A stretch of 64,000 nt of DNA, from positions 124,001 through 188,000 of the forward strand of contig NZ_JADPRT010000014.1 in assembly GCF_015690355.1 (NCBI RefSeq), read 5' to 3'. Below are positions 56,714-64,000 of the stretch, piece by piece (within the stretch, counting starts at the first letter, position 1; every line of letters begins with the position of its first letter). The stretch is from Streptacidiphilus fuscans (GTDB lineage Bacteria; Actinomycetota; Actinomycetes; Streptomycetales; Streptomycetaceae). A program made the translations under genes and the position numbers. The notes beneath the pieces are model-generated. The model was given only the letters and a program-made list of their open reading frames with translations. It was not told the origin of the DNA and did not search any database.

Positions 56714-57748
56714 CTAGTACCCCTCACCCCGCTCGTACTCCTCGCCCTCGTCCTCGTCCCGCGCGCCCGGCCAGCGGTCGGCGACCTCGTCCGGGGCGAG
56801 GCGGGCGACGACCTCGGCCAGGCCGATGCAGGCCTCCTCGATCATCCGGTGGGTGACATTGCGCTCCGTGATCACCGCGGAGAGCAGCAGCGCGGTCAAC
56901 GCCGCCGAGCCGTTGAGCAACTGCAGGATGAGCATGGTGGACGCGATCGTGTGCGCGTGGAACGGTCCCGTGTGCGCGACGGCCGCCGGGACCGCGAGCA
57001 CCGAGATCAGCAGCACGCACGGTGCCGCGCCCGGCAGTTGGAAGCGGATCGCCGCCCAGATCACCAGTGGGAAGACCAGGAAGAGCAGCGACAGCCGACT
57101 GGAGGTCACCGCCAGGGTCACCACGGCCGTGCCACCCAGCAGCAGCACCATCTCCGTCCACCGCCACACCGACGTCTCCCCCGGCAGCTCCGGCGAGCGG
57201 ATCGCCAGCAGCAGCGGGGCGACCACCAGCACGCCCATCGCGTCGCCAGTCCACCAGGCCGACCACGCCTGCACGTAGTCGGGCCAGGGCAGCGCGCCCT
57301 CGCCGTAGAGGACCAGGGTCGCCGTCGTGGCGCTGATCAGCATCGACGCTCCGCCGACGAAGACCAGCAGCACCCCGTCCCGCAGCCGGTCCAGCTGCGG
57401 CCGGAAGCCGAACCGGCGCAGCAGCAGGTAGGCGACGACGGGCGCGACGGTGTTGCCGGTGACGATGCCCAGCGTCCCCCAGGAGACGCCGCCGATCGAG
57501 GCCACCACGAAGAACTCGCCGAGCGCGATGGCCGGCCAGATCCGCAGCCCGAGGAGCAGCAGGCTGGCCAGCGCGACGCCGGTCGGCGGCCACAGCGGGG
57601 TGACCCGGACGCCGCCGACCACCACCTGGGCCAGCAGACCGAGCCGGCCGCTCGCGTAGTAGACGCCGGACAGGGCGAGGATCCACAGCACCGTCGTGGC
57701 GACGGTTCGGGGTTCCCGGATCTCCCGGACGCGCTCCAGAGCAGGCAT
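56714..57748 (-). CDS. MASE1-domain membrane sensor
   Basis: A 344-residue protein made almost wholly of a MASE1 domain: eight or more helices from TVATTVLWILALSGVYYASGRLGLL, including RVTPLWPPTGVALASLLLLGLRIWPAIALGEF and WWTGDAMGVLVVAPLLLAI. MASE1 normally precedes GGDEF, histidine kinase or SpoIIE output domains; here only a ~60-residue acidic tail follows. The upstream gene encodes a SpoIIE phosphatase and a GTG at 57811 overlaps its stop (GTGA), so sensor and output may be split but coupled. I prefer the ATG at 57748 with AGGAAAG upstream. Confidence 0.87.
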   Translation of the reverse strand: MPALERVREIREPRTVATTVLWILALSGVYYASGRLGLLAQVVVGGVRVTPLWPPTGVALASLLLLGLRIWPAIALGEFFVVASIGGVSWGTLGIVTGNTVAPVVAYLLLRRFGFRPQLDRLRDGVLLVFVGGASMLISATTATLVLYGEGALPWPDYVQAWSAWWTGDAMGVLVVAPLLLAIRSPELPGETSVWRWTEMVLLLGGTAVVTLAVTSSRLSLLFLVFPLVIWAAIRFQLPGAAPCVLLISVLAVPAAVAHTGPFHAHTIASTMLILQLLNGSAALTALLLSAVITERNVTHRMIEEACIGLAEVVARLAPDEVADRWPGARDEDEGEEYERGEGY

Positions 57749-57807
57749 GGGACAACTTTCCTGGTGCCTTCGCGCCTGCGCGGGTCTGACACGCCCGCCA
57801 GGGCGGA

Positions 57808-58620
57808 TCACCCGTACCGCAGCACCAGCACCGCCGCGTCGTCGGCGTGCCCGGTCAGCTCGGCAACCTTGATCACCTGGGCGGCCAGCTCCCCCGGTTC
57901 GCCGCCCGCGCCGCGCCGGACCAGCGAGGTGATCTGGTCCAGCCCCTCCTCGATCGAGAACGACGGCCCCTCCACCACGCCGTCGGTGACCATGACGAAC
58001 GCCCCGGTCCCGTCGAGCCCGTGCCGGGTGACGGGGTAGTCCTCCCCGGACTGGACGCCCAGCGGCAGCCCCACGCCCTCCTCGGCGATCCCGCTGCGCC
58101 CGTCCAGCGTCGCCCAGACGGCGGGGACGTGGCCCGCGCGGGCCACCGCCAGGCTGCAGGTGGCGGGGTCGTAGCGCAGGAAGCAGCAGGTGGCGAGGAG
58201 TTCGACGCCCATCGCCAGCAGCAGGTCGTTGGTCCGGCTCAGCACCTCGCCCGGGTCCGGCGAGACGGTGGCCATGGCCCGCAGCGCGATCCGGACCTGG
58301 CCCATGAAGGCCGCCGCCTCCACGTCGTGGCCCTGGACGTCGCCGATCGAGAAGCCCAGCACCCCGTCCGGGAGCAGGAACCCGTCGTACCAGTCACCGC
58401 CGATGTCCAGCCCGTGGCGGGCGGGCGCGTAGCGCGCGGCGGCCCGCAGCCCCGGGCTGGTCGGCAGCACGGCGGGCAGCAGGTCCCGCTGCAGGGCCAT
58501 GGCCAGTTCGACCCGGGCCTTCTGCGACTCCGCCCGTTCCAGGGCTTCTGCGGTGAGCCGCCCGAGGGTGCTCAGCAACTCACCGGAGCTCACGGGCGGA
58601 GTGGGACGGCGTCGGGCCAT
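57808..58620 (-). CDS. SpoIIE-type PP2C serine/threonine phosphatase
   Basis: A 270-residue RsbU-like phosphatase. A short helical N-terminus (LTAEALERAESQKARVELAMALQRDLLP) leads into the SpoIIE domain: IGGDWYDGFLLPDGVLGFSIGDVQGHDVEAAAFMGQVR holds the metal aspartates (GGDW, GDVQGH), followed by LAVARAGHVPAVW, VMVTDGVVE and GHADDAAVLVLRY. It should dephosphorylate an anti-anti-sigma factor. GGAG precedes the ATG at 58620. It lies between the MASE1 gene and a larger PAS-GAF-SpoIIE gene on the same strand. Confidence 0.9.
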   Translation of the reverse strand: MARRRPTPPVSSGELLSTLGRLTAEALERAESQKARVELAMALQRDLLPAVLPTSPGLRAAARYAPARHGLDIGGDWYDGFLLPDGVLGFSIGDVQGHDVEAAAFMGQVRIALRAMATVSPDPGEVLSRTNDLLLAMGVELLATCCFLRYDPATCSLAVARAGHVPAVWATLDGRSGIAEEGVGLPLGVQSGEDYPVTRHGLDGTGAFVMVTDGVVEGPSFSIEEGLDQITSLVRRGAGGEPGELAAQVIKVAELTGHADDAAVLVLRYG

Positions 58621-58735
58621 GAACCGCTCCGGGGTACGTCTGGGCAGGAGAACGTCGATCCCATTGTCCTCTGATCCGCCCGGAAAGGCTGGTCCGACCG
58701 GCTGACCCACCGCGCTGCGTCTCTGCGCCGAGTCG

Positions 58736-60841
58736 CTACTGCACCGCGTCGGGCGAGCCGGTGTCCTGCTCGGTCCAGATGGTCTTGCCGGACTGCCCGT
58801 AGCGGCTGCCCCAGCGCGAGGTCAGCTGCGCCACCAGGAACAGCCCGCGTCCGCCCTCGTCCGTGTCCCGGGCGCGCCGCAGTCGGGGCTGGGTGTTGGA
58901 CGGGTCCGAGACCTCGCAGACCAGCACACCGTCGCCGTGGACGAGCCGCAGCCCGATCGGACCACCCGCGTAGCGCAGCGCGTTGGTGACCAGCTCGCTG
59001 ACCACCAGTTCGGTGGAGAAGGCCAGGTCGGACAGGCCCCAGCGGTCCAGCTGCCCGACGGCGGCCCGCCGGGCCAGGGCCACCGACTCGGCGTCGGTGG
59101 GGAACTCCCAGTGCGCCGTCGCGCCGGGTGCCACCCGCCGGGTGCGGGCCAGCAGCAGGGCGACGTCGTCGGAGGGCTGGTCGGTGGTGACGGCGGAGAG
59201 CAGCCCGCGCGCCGCCTCCGCGAGCGGGCGTTCGGCCAGGCAGAGCAGACCGGCCTGCCGCAGCAGCCGGGCCATGCCCGCGTCGAGGTCGTGGTCCGCG
59301 CCCTGGACCAGGCCGTCGGTGTAGAGGGCCAGCGTGCTGCCGGGTTCCAGTTGCACCTCCGCCACCTCGAACGGGAAGGCCCCGACGCCCAGCGGCGGCC
59401 CAGGATCCAGCTCGGCGAAGGCGGTACCGCCGTCCGGCGCGACCAGCAGCGGCGGCGGGTGCCCGGCGCTGGCCATCGTGCACAGGCCGGAGACCGGGTC
59501 GTAGATCGCGTAGAGGCAGGTCGCCCCGGACAGGTCCTGGTACTCGCCGCCCGACTCCACGGCCAGCCGCTGCACCAGGTCGTCCAGATGGACCAGCAGC
59601 TCGCCCGGGTCGAGGTCGAGGTCGGCCAGCGTCTGCACCGCCGTGCGCAGCCGTCCCATCGCCACCGACGCGCCGAGCCCGTGGCCGACCACGTCCCCCA
59701 CGATCAGCGCGACCCGCAGCGAGGAGAGCGGGATGACGTCGAACCAGTCCCCACCCACGCCGGGCCGGGCCGCCGAGGGGACGTAGGACGCGGCGGTCTC
59801 CACGCCGATGGCCGCGACGGCGGCCGTCGGCAGCAGCCCGCGCTGGAGGGTGACGGCGGTGCTGTGCTCGCGGGTGTAGCGGCGGGCGTTGTCCACGCCG
59901 AGGGCGGCGCGGGAGACGATCTGGGCCAGCAGCGCGGCGTCCTGGTCGTCGTACGGGACGGTGTCCTCGGTGCGCCAGACCTGGACGGTGCCCAGGACCA
60001 GCCCGCGGGCGTAGAGCGAGGCGACCATCACCGACCGCGCGCCCTCCGGCACGATCCGCCGCAGCAGCGCGGTGTCGCCGAAGATCCCCGCCAGCTCCGC
60101 CTCGTCGACCTGGTAGACCAGCACGTCCCCCTGCCGGATCCGCTCCAGCTCGGGCGCGGTCGGCACCGGCGGCAGCGGCTCGCCGGGTCGGACCAGCGCC
60201 GCCGGGAAGGGCCCGGTCCGGCAGAGTCCGGCGGCCCGGCGGACGTGCCACTCGTTCGACATCTCGGGCCGGGTCACCCCGAACTGCGGCGGATCGGCGC
60301 CGGTGAAGACGGCGTCGGCCAGGTCGACCATCACCACGTCCGCGAACCCGCCCAGCACCTCGGCGAGGTCCTGCGCGGTACGGCCGACGTCGAGCGAGGC
60401 GCCGATCCGGGTCGACGCCTCGTCCAGCAGGTCGAGCCGCCTCCGGGCCTGACGCTCGGCGGTGATGTCGGTGAAGGCGACCGCGACGCCGGTGATCCGC
60501 CCGCCCTCGTCGGTCAGCGGGAACGCGGAGAGCGACAGCCACAGCGGCTGCGACGAGCGCAGCGGCCGGACCCGGTACTCGGCGCGGTGCACCGGGACGC
60601 CGTCGGTGACCACCGTGCGCAGCCTGCTCTCGATCTCCTCGGCCTCCTCGGGCCCGAGGACGTCGGCCAGCCGCTCCGGCAGCGCGCCGTCGGGGCCGGC
60701 CAGACAGCGGACGGCGTTGGTGCGCAGCAGGCGCAGCTCGCGATCGTGGACGGCGATCCCGATACTGCCCTGCTCGAACATCGCCCGGATGAACGCGGCG
60801 TCGAGCGCCACGTCGAGCGCTGCCTCGCCGTCGGTTGTCAC
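58736..60841 (-). CDS. PAS-GAF-SpoIIE-HATPase signalling protein
   Basis: A 701-residue regulator with PAS (about 20-130, GSIGIAVHDRELRLLRTNAVRCL), GAF (about 140-325), SpoIIE phosphatase (about 335-550: GVGGDWFDVIPL, LIVGDVVGHGLGASVAMG, MASAGHPPPLLV, ALYTDGLVQG, SDDVALLLAR) and an RsbW-like HATPase (about 570-690: ELVVSELVTNALRYAGG, RGLFLVAQLTSRWG). It can both dephosphorylate anti-anti-sigma factors and, through the HATPase part, bind or phosphorylate one, linking redox or ligand signals to sigma-factor control. I chose the GTG at 60841, possibly leaderless, with GACAAT upstream. Confidence 0.9.
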   Translation of the reverse strand: MTTDGEAALDVALDAAFIRAMFEQGSIGIAVHDRELRLLRTNAVRCLAGPDGALPERLADVLGPEEAEEIESRLRTVVTDGVPVHRAEYRVRPLRSSQPLWLSLSAFPLTDEGGRITGVAVAFTDITAERQARRRLDLLDEASTRIGASLDVGRTAQDLAEVLGGFADVVMVDLADAVFTGADPPQFGVTRPEMSNEWHVRRAAGLCRTGPFPAALVRPGEPLPPVPTAPELERIRQGDVLVYQVDEAELAGIFGDTALLRRIVPEGARSVMVASLYARGLVLGTVQVWRTEDTVPYDDQDAALLAQIVSRAALGVDNARRYTREHSTAVTLQRGLLPTAAVAAIGVETAASYVPSAARPGVGGDWFDVIPLSSLRVALIVGDVVGHGLGASVAMGRLRTAVQTLADLDLDPGELLVHLDDLVQRLAVESGGEYQDLSGATCLYAIYDPVSGLCTMASAGHPPPLLVAPDGGTAFAELDPGPPLGVGAFPFEVAEVQLEPGSTLALYTDGLVQGADHDLDAGMARLLRQAGLLCLAERPLAEAARGLLSAVTTDQPSDDVALLLARTRRVAPGATAHWEFPTDAESVALARRAAVGQLDRWGLSDLAFSTELVVSELVTNALRYAGGPIGLRLVHGDGVLVCEVSDPSNTQPRLRRARDTDEGGRGLFLVAQLTSRWGSRYGQSGKTIWTEQDTGSPDAVQ

Positions 60842-61117
60842 CCGACCATTGTCGCGCGACCGGGCCGGAACGCAGCACCCCCGTGCGCGGGCCACGCCGA
60901 CGGTTGCCGAATACCCTCCCGGGTACCTGACGGAGCTCGGCGCCCTCCGCCTGAAGATTTCCTGGTCACCCGCTTAAGCAAGTCTCGATGGACCCGGTCC
61001 GCCCCGGACCGCCACGCTGGGGCCCGGGGTGCGGAACATTCCCGCATCCCTTTCTGTGGTTCATGTGATCTGTGGTTTGTGCGACCTGCAAGGGCGCGAC
61101 GTCCGGGAGGCACCGCT
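60842..61117. other. 276-bp divergent intergenic region
   Basis: It separates the leftward signalling gene from tdh. It must contain the tdh promoter; the stretch 61030-61080 (TTTCTGTGGTTCATGTGATC) is the most AT-rich part and the likely site. I see no tRNA, hairpin or convincing small gene. Confidence 0.4.
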
Positions 61118-62146
61118 GTGAAGGCACTCGTGAAGGCCAAGGGAGAGCCCGGCCTGTGGCTGATGGATGTGCCCGAGCCCGAGATCGGCCCCGGTGAGGT
61201 GCTGATCAAGGTGCTGCGCACCGGCATCTGCGGCACCGACCTGCACATCCGCAAGTACGACACCTGGGCGCAGCAGGCCGTCAGCCTGCCGCGGGTGATC
61301 GGCCACGAGTTCGTCGGCGAGGTCGTCGAGGTCGCGCCGGGCGTGACCGACGTCGCCGTGGGCGACCTGGTCAGCGGCGAGGGCCACCTGGTCTGCGGCA
61401 AGTGCCGCAACTGCCTGGCCGGCCGCCGCCACCTCTGCCGCAGCACCGTCGGCCTCGGCATCGGCCGCGACGGCGCGTTCGCCGAGTACGTCACGCTGCC
61501 CGCCAGCAACGTCTGGGTGCACCGGGTCCCGGTCGACCTCGACGTGGCCGCGATCTTCGACCCGTTCGGCAACGCGGTCCACACCGCGCTGTCGTTCCCG
61601 CTGGTCAACGAGGACGTGCTGATCACCGGCGCGGGCCCGATCGGCATCATGGCCGCCGCCGTCGCCAAGCACGCCGGCGCGCGCAACGTCGTCATCACCG
61701 ACGTCAGCCCCTACCGCCTGCAGCTCGCCGAGAAGGTCGGCGTCACGCTGGCGCTGAACGTGGCCGACCACACCATCGAGGAAGGCCAGCGCAAGCTCGG
61801 CATGCGCGAGGGCTTCGACATCGGCATGGAGATGTCCGGCCGCCCCGAGGCGCTGCGCGAGATGATCTCCAACATGACCAACGGCGGCCGGATCGCCATG
61901 CTCGGCCTGCCGTCCGACGAGTTCCCGGTCGACTTCGCCAAGATCGTCACCTCGATGATCACCCTCAAGGGCATCTACGGCCGTGAGATGTTCGAGACCT
62001 GGTACGCGATGTCGGTGCTGCTGGAGGGCGGCCTGGACCTGTCCCCGGTGATCACCGGCCGTTACCCGTACCAGGAGTTCGACGCCGCGTTCGACGAGGC
62101 GGCCGGCGGCCGCTGCGGCAAGGTCATCCTCGACTGGACCGTCTGA
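61118..62146 (+). CDS. tdh: L-threonine 3-dehydrogenase
   Basis: A 342-residue zinc-dependent medium-chain dehydrogenase: catalytic-zinc CGTDLHIRKYDTWAQ, GHEFVGEVVEVAPGV, the structural zinc lobe CGKCRNCLAGRRHLC (C-x2-C-x2-C-x7-C), and the Rossmann VLITGAGPIGIMAAAVAKHAGA. It is close to E. coli Tdh throughout. It oxidises L-threonine to 2-amino-3-ketobutyrate with NAD+. The GTG at 61118 follows GGGAGG. kbl, the next enzyme of the pathway, is downstream. Confidence 0.95.
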   Translation: MKALVKAKGEPGLWLMDVPEPEIGPGEVLIKVLRTGICGTDLHIRKYDTWAQQAVSLPRVIGHEFVGEVVEVAPGVTDVAVGDLVSGEGHLVCGKCRNCLAGRRHLCRSTVGLGIGRDGAFAEYVTLPASNVWVHRVPVDLDVAAIFDPFGNAVHTALSFPLVNEDVLITGAGPIGIMAAAVAKHAGARNVVITDVSPYRLQLAEKVGVTLALNVADHTIEEGQRKLGMREGFDIGMEMSGRPEALREMISNMTNGGRIAMLGLPSDEFPVDFAKIVTSMITLKGIYGREMFETWYAMSVLLEGGLDLSPVITGRYPYQEFDAAFDEAAGGRCGKVILDWTV

Positions 62147-62154
62147 GCACCCGC

Positions 62155-62194
62155 ACCGCCTTCCCGACCTTCGGACCGCCTTCCCGACCTTCGG
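62155..62194. repeat. Tandem repeat, 2 x 20 bp, between tdh and kbl
   Basis: Two exact copies of ACCGCCTTCCCGACCTTCGG, followed by a degenerate third (62195-62216). They fill most of the 105-base tdh-kbl gap and are pyrimidine-rich, without stable hairpins. Confidence 0.85.
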
Positions 62195-62251
62195 ACCTTT
62201 TCCTCCCGAACTTCGGATCCCTCCGGACCCTTTCGAACCAGGAGCCACTCG

Positions 62252-63454
62252 ATGCTCGACTCCGTCCGCGACGACCTCCGGGCCACCCTCGACGAGATCC
62301 GCGACGCCGGCCTGCACAAGCCGGAGCGGGTGATCGGCACCCCGCAGAGCGCCACCGTCGACGTCACCGCCGGCGGCCAGCCGGGCGAGGTGCTGAACTT
62401 CTGCGCCAACAACTACCTCGGCCTGGCCGACAACCCCGAGGTCATCAGCGCCGCCAAGGACGCGCTCGACCGCTGGGGCTACGGCATGGCCTCGGTCCGC
62501 TTCATCTGCGGCACCCAGGAGGTGCACAAGGAGCTGGAGGCGCGGCTCTCCCGCTTCCTCGGCCAGGAGGACACGGTCCTCTACAGCTCCTGCTTCGACG
62601 CCAACGGCGGCGTCTTCGAGACGCTGCTGGACGACCGCGACGCGGTCATCTCCGACGCGCTCAACCACGCGAGCATCATCGACGGCATCCGCCTGTGCAA
62701 GGCGCGCCGCTTCCGCTACGCCAACCGCGACATGGCCGACCTGGAGCAGCAGCTCAAGGAGGCCTCGGACGCCCGCCGCAAGCTGATCGTCACCGACGGC
62801 GTCTTCTCCATGGACGGCTACATCGCGCCGCTCAAGGACATCTGCGACCTGGCCGAGCGCTACGGCGCGATGGTCATGGTCGACGACTCGCACGCGGTCG
62901 GCTTCGTCGGCGCCGGCGGCCGTGGCACGCCGGAGCTGCACGACGTGATGGACCGCGTCGACATCATCACCGGCACCCTCGGCAAGGCGCTCGGCGGCGC
63001 GACCGGCGGCTACGTCGCCGCCCGCGCCGAGATCGCGGCGCTGCTGCGCCAGCGCTCGCGTCCGTACCTGTTCTCCAACTCGCTGGCCCCGACCATCGCC
63101 GCCGCCTCGATCCAGGTCCTGGACCTGCTGGAGAACGGCGAGCTCGGCGCGGAGCTGCGCGCGCAGCTGGCCGCCAACACCGCGCTGTTCCGGGCGCGGA
63201 TGACCGAGGAGGGCTTCGAGATCCTGCCGGGCGAGCACCCCATCGCCCCGGTCATGATCGGCGACGCGGCCAAGGCCGCGAAGATGGCCGAGTTCCTGCT
63301 GGAGCACGGCGTCTACGTCATCGGCTTCTCCTACCCGGTGGTCCCGCACGGCCAGGCCCGGATCCGGGTCCAGCTCTCGGCCGGCCACTCCACCGAGGAC
63401 GTGGAGCGCGCTGTCAAGGCATTCGTCGCCGCGAGGTCCGCCCTGGCAGAATGA
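62252..63454 (+). CDS. kbl: Glycine C-acetyltransferase (2-amino-3-ketobutyrate CoA ligase)
   Basis: A 400-residue PLP enzyme of the alpha-oxoamine synthase family: FCANNYLGLADNPEVI near residue 50, YGMASVRFICGTQEVHKELE, VTDGVFSMDGYIAPL, MVDDSHAVGFVGAGGRGTPE (PLP Asp), and the PLP lysine in TGTLGKALGGATGGYV near 244. It cleaves 2-amino-3-ketobutyrate with CoA to glycine and acetyl-CoA, completing threonine catabolism after Tdh. Confidence 0.96.
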   Translation: MLDSVRDDLRATLDEIRDAGLHKPERVIGTPQSATVDVTAGGQPGEVLNFCANNYLGLADNPEVISAAKDALDRWGYGMASVRFICGTQEVHKELEARLSRFLGQEDTVLYSSCFDANGGVFETLLDDRDAVISDALNHASIIDGIRLCKARRFRYANRDMADLEQQLKEASDARRKLIVTDGVFSMDGYIAPLKDICDLAERYGAMVMVDDSHAVGFVGAGGRGTPELHDVMDRVDIITGTLGKALGGATGGYVAARAEIAALLRQRSRPYLFSNSLAPTIAAASIQVLDLLENGELGAELRAQLAANTALFRARMTEEGFEILPGEHPIAPVMIGDAAKAAKMAEFLLEHGVYVIGFSYPVVPHGQARIRVQLSAGHSTEDVERAVKAFVAARSALAE

Positions 63455-63458
63455 GTCG

Positions 63459-64000
63459 GTGATCGACTCGCGCCGGCTGCGCACGCTGCGCGCCGTGGCG
63501 GACCACGGAACCGTGACCGCCGCGGCATCCGCGCTGTACCTGACCCCCTCCGCCGTCTCCCAGCAACTGGCCGCCCTGGAACACGAGGTCGGCCACCAGC
63601 TGCTGCTCCGTGACGGCCGGGGGGTCCGGCTCACCGCCGCCGGCGAGATCCTGCTGCGCCACAGCAACGCGGTGCTGGCGCAGCTGGAGAACGCCGAGGC
63701 GGAGCTGGCCGCCTTCGCTCAGGGGCACGCGGGCGAGGTGACGCTGGTCTCGTTCGCGACCGGCATCGCCGCCGTGGTCGCCCCCGCCATGACCCGCCTG
63801 GCGCACGCCGCGCCCGGCATCCGCCTCAAGGTCCGCGACGCCGAGGGCGACGCCAGCCTGCTGATGGTCCTCGACGGCCGCGCCGACATCGCCGTGGCCG
63901 TCGAGTACCGCGGCGCGCCCGCCGAGGACGACGCCCGCCTCTCCCGCGTCCCGCTCTACGCCGAGCCCTTCGACGCGGTGCTGCCGCGCGGCCACCACCT
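63459..64000 (+). CDS. LysR-family transcriptional regulator, partial at the window edge
   Basis: The first 180 codons are present; the gene runs off the right edge. The N-terminal LysR helix-turn-helix is IDSRRLRTLRAVADHGTVTAAASALYLTPSAVSQQLAALEHEVGHQLLLRDGRGVRLTAAGEILL, followed by the start of the substrate-binding domain (GEVTLVSFATGIAAVVAPAM). The GTG at 63459 lies four bases after the kbl stop, so it is probably co-transcribed and may regulate the tdh-kbl pair (inference). Confidence 0.92.
   Translation, partial: MIDSRRLRTLRAVADHGTVTAAASALYLTPSAVSQQLAALEHEVGHQLLLRDGRGVRLTAAGEILLRHSNAVLAQLENAEAELAAFAQGHAGEVTLVSFATGIAAVVAPAMTRLAHAAPGIRLKVRDAEGDASLLMVLDGRADIAVAVEYRGAPAEDDARLSRVPLYAEPFDAVLPRGHH

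Noticed and set aside
58937..61117. Long in-frame extension upstream of tdh
   Set aside because: It is antisense to the PAS-GAF-SpoIIE gene. Tdh begins at the GTG at 61118, which has GGGAGG and the family N-terminus.

Overview
The window is a high-GC actinobacterial chromosome segment, most likely from the Streptomycetaceae (Streptomyces, Kitasatospora or Streptacidiphilus). Supporting signs are the very high GC at third codon positions, many GTG starts, GGAGG-type ribosome sites, a C1-U72 initiator tRNA, an IHF-like protein, SpoIIE-type phosphatases and many ABC, ROK, LuxR, TetR and IclR genes. A membrane-anchored sedolisin (an acid-active peptidase family) would suit an acid-tolerant soil actinomycete such as Streptacidiphilus, but that is only a hint. 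I see no prophage, insertion sequence, integrase or CRISPR array. The window is normal chromosome with several accessory modules.

Layout. 0-5 kb: a partial sensor histidine kinase, a DUF488 protein, a BtuF-like receptor, the initiator tRNA, an MGDG-synthase-like glycosyltransferase and a GreA/B-family protein. 5-12 kb: a YihY/BrkB membrane protein, a 25-residue bL37 ribosomal protein gene hidden in a larger frame, pntAB transhydrogenase and an ABC exporter. 12-19.5 kb: a sedolisin with a proline/glycine-rich tail, an MFS transporter with a promoter-operator, an archaeal-type aspartyl-tRNA synthetase behind a T-box leader with an Asp specifier, and a GapB-type GAPDH. 19.5-21.4 kb: a LuxR regulator and a methyltransferase.

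21.5-33.5 kb is the most distinctive block. An osmoprotectant/quaternary-amine type ABC importer, a semialdehyde dehydrogenase and an IclR regulator run leftward. A rightward operon encodes a formaldehyde-activating-enzyme (Fae) homologue, an enolase-superfamily dehydratase, an aldehyde dehydrogenase, a beta-hydroxyacid dehydrogenase and an iron alcohol dehydrogenase. Matching GTTG-N9-CAAC sites lie before both arms. It looks like an uncharacterised IclR-controlled catabolic pathway.

33.6-41.3 kb: YceI; a GlxA-type AraC regulator beside a 33-bp dyad and a small monooxygenase; a membrane protein with its winged-helix regulator; a methyltransferase; a sigma factor reduced to region 2; two tiny zinc-ribbon proteins; a VKOR/DsbA disulfide pair; and an IHF paralogue. 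41.4-50.6 kb: a ROK-controlled sugar regulon (importer, Gfo/Idh oxidoreductase, leaderless ROK kinase and secreted GH27 alpha-galactosidase), plausibly for alpha-galactosides. 50.6-54.6 kb: YtcJ-type amidohydrolase, TetR and NCS1 transporter around one operator. 54.7-61 kb: an SPFH/NAD-kinase-like pair, then a signalling cluster of MASE1, SpoIIE and PAS-GAF-SpoIIE-HATPase proteins. 61-64 kb: threonine catabolism (tdh, kbl) and a partial LysR regulator.
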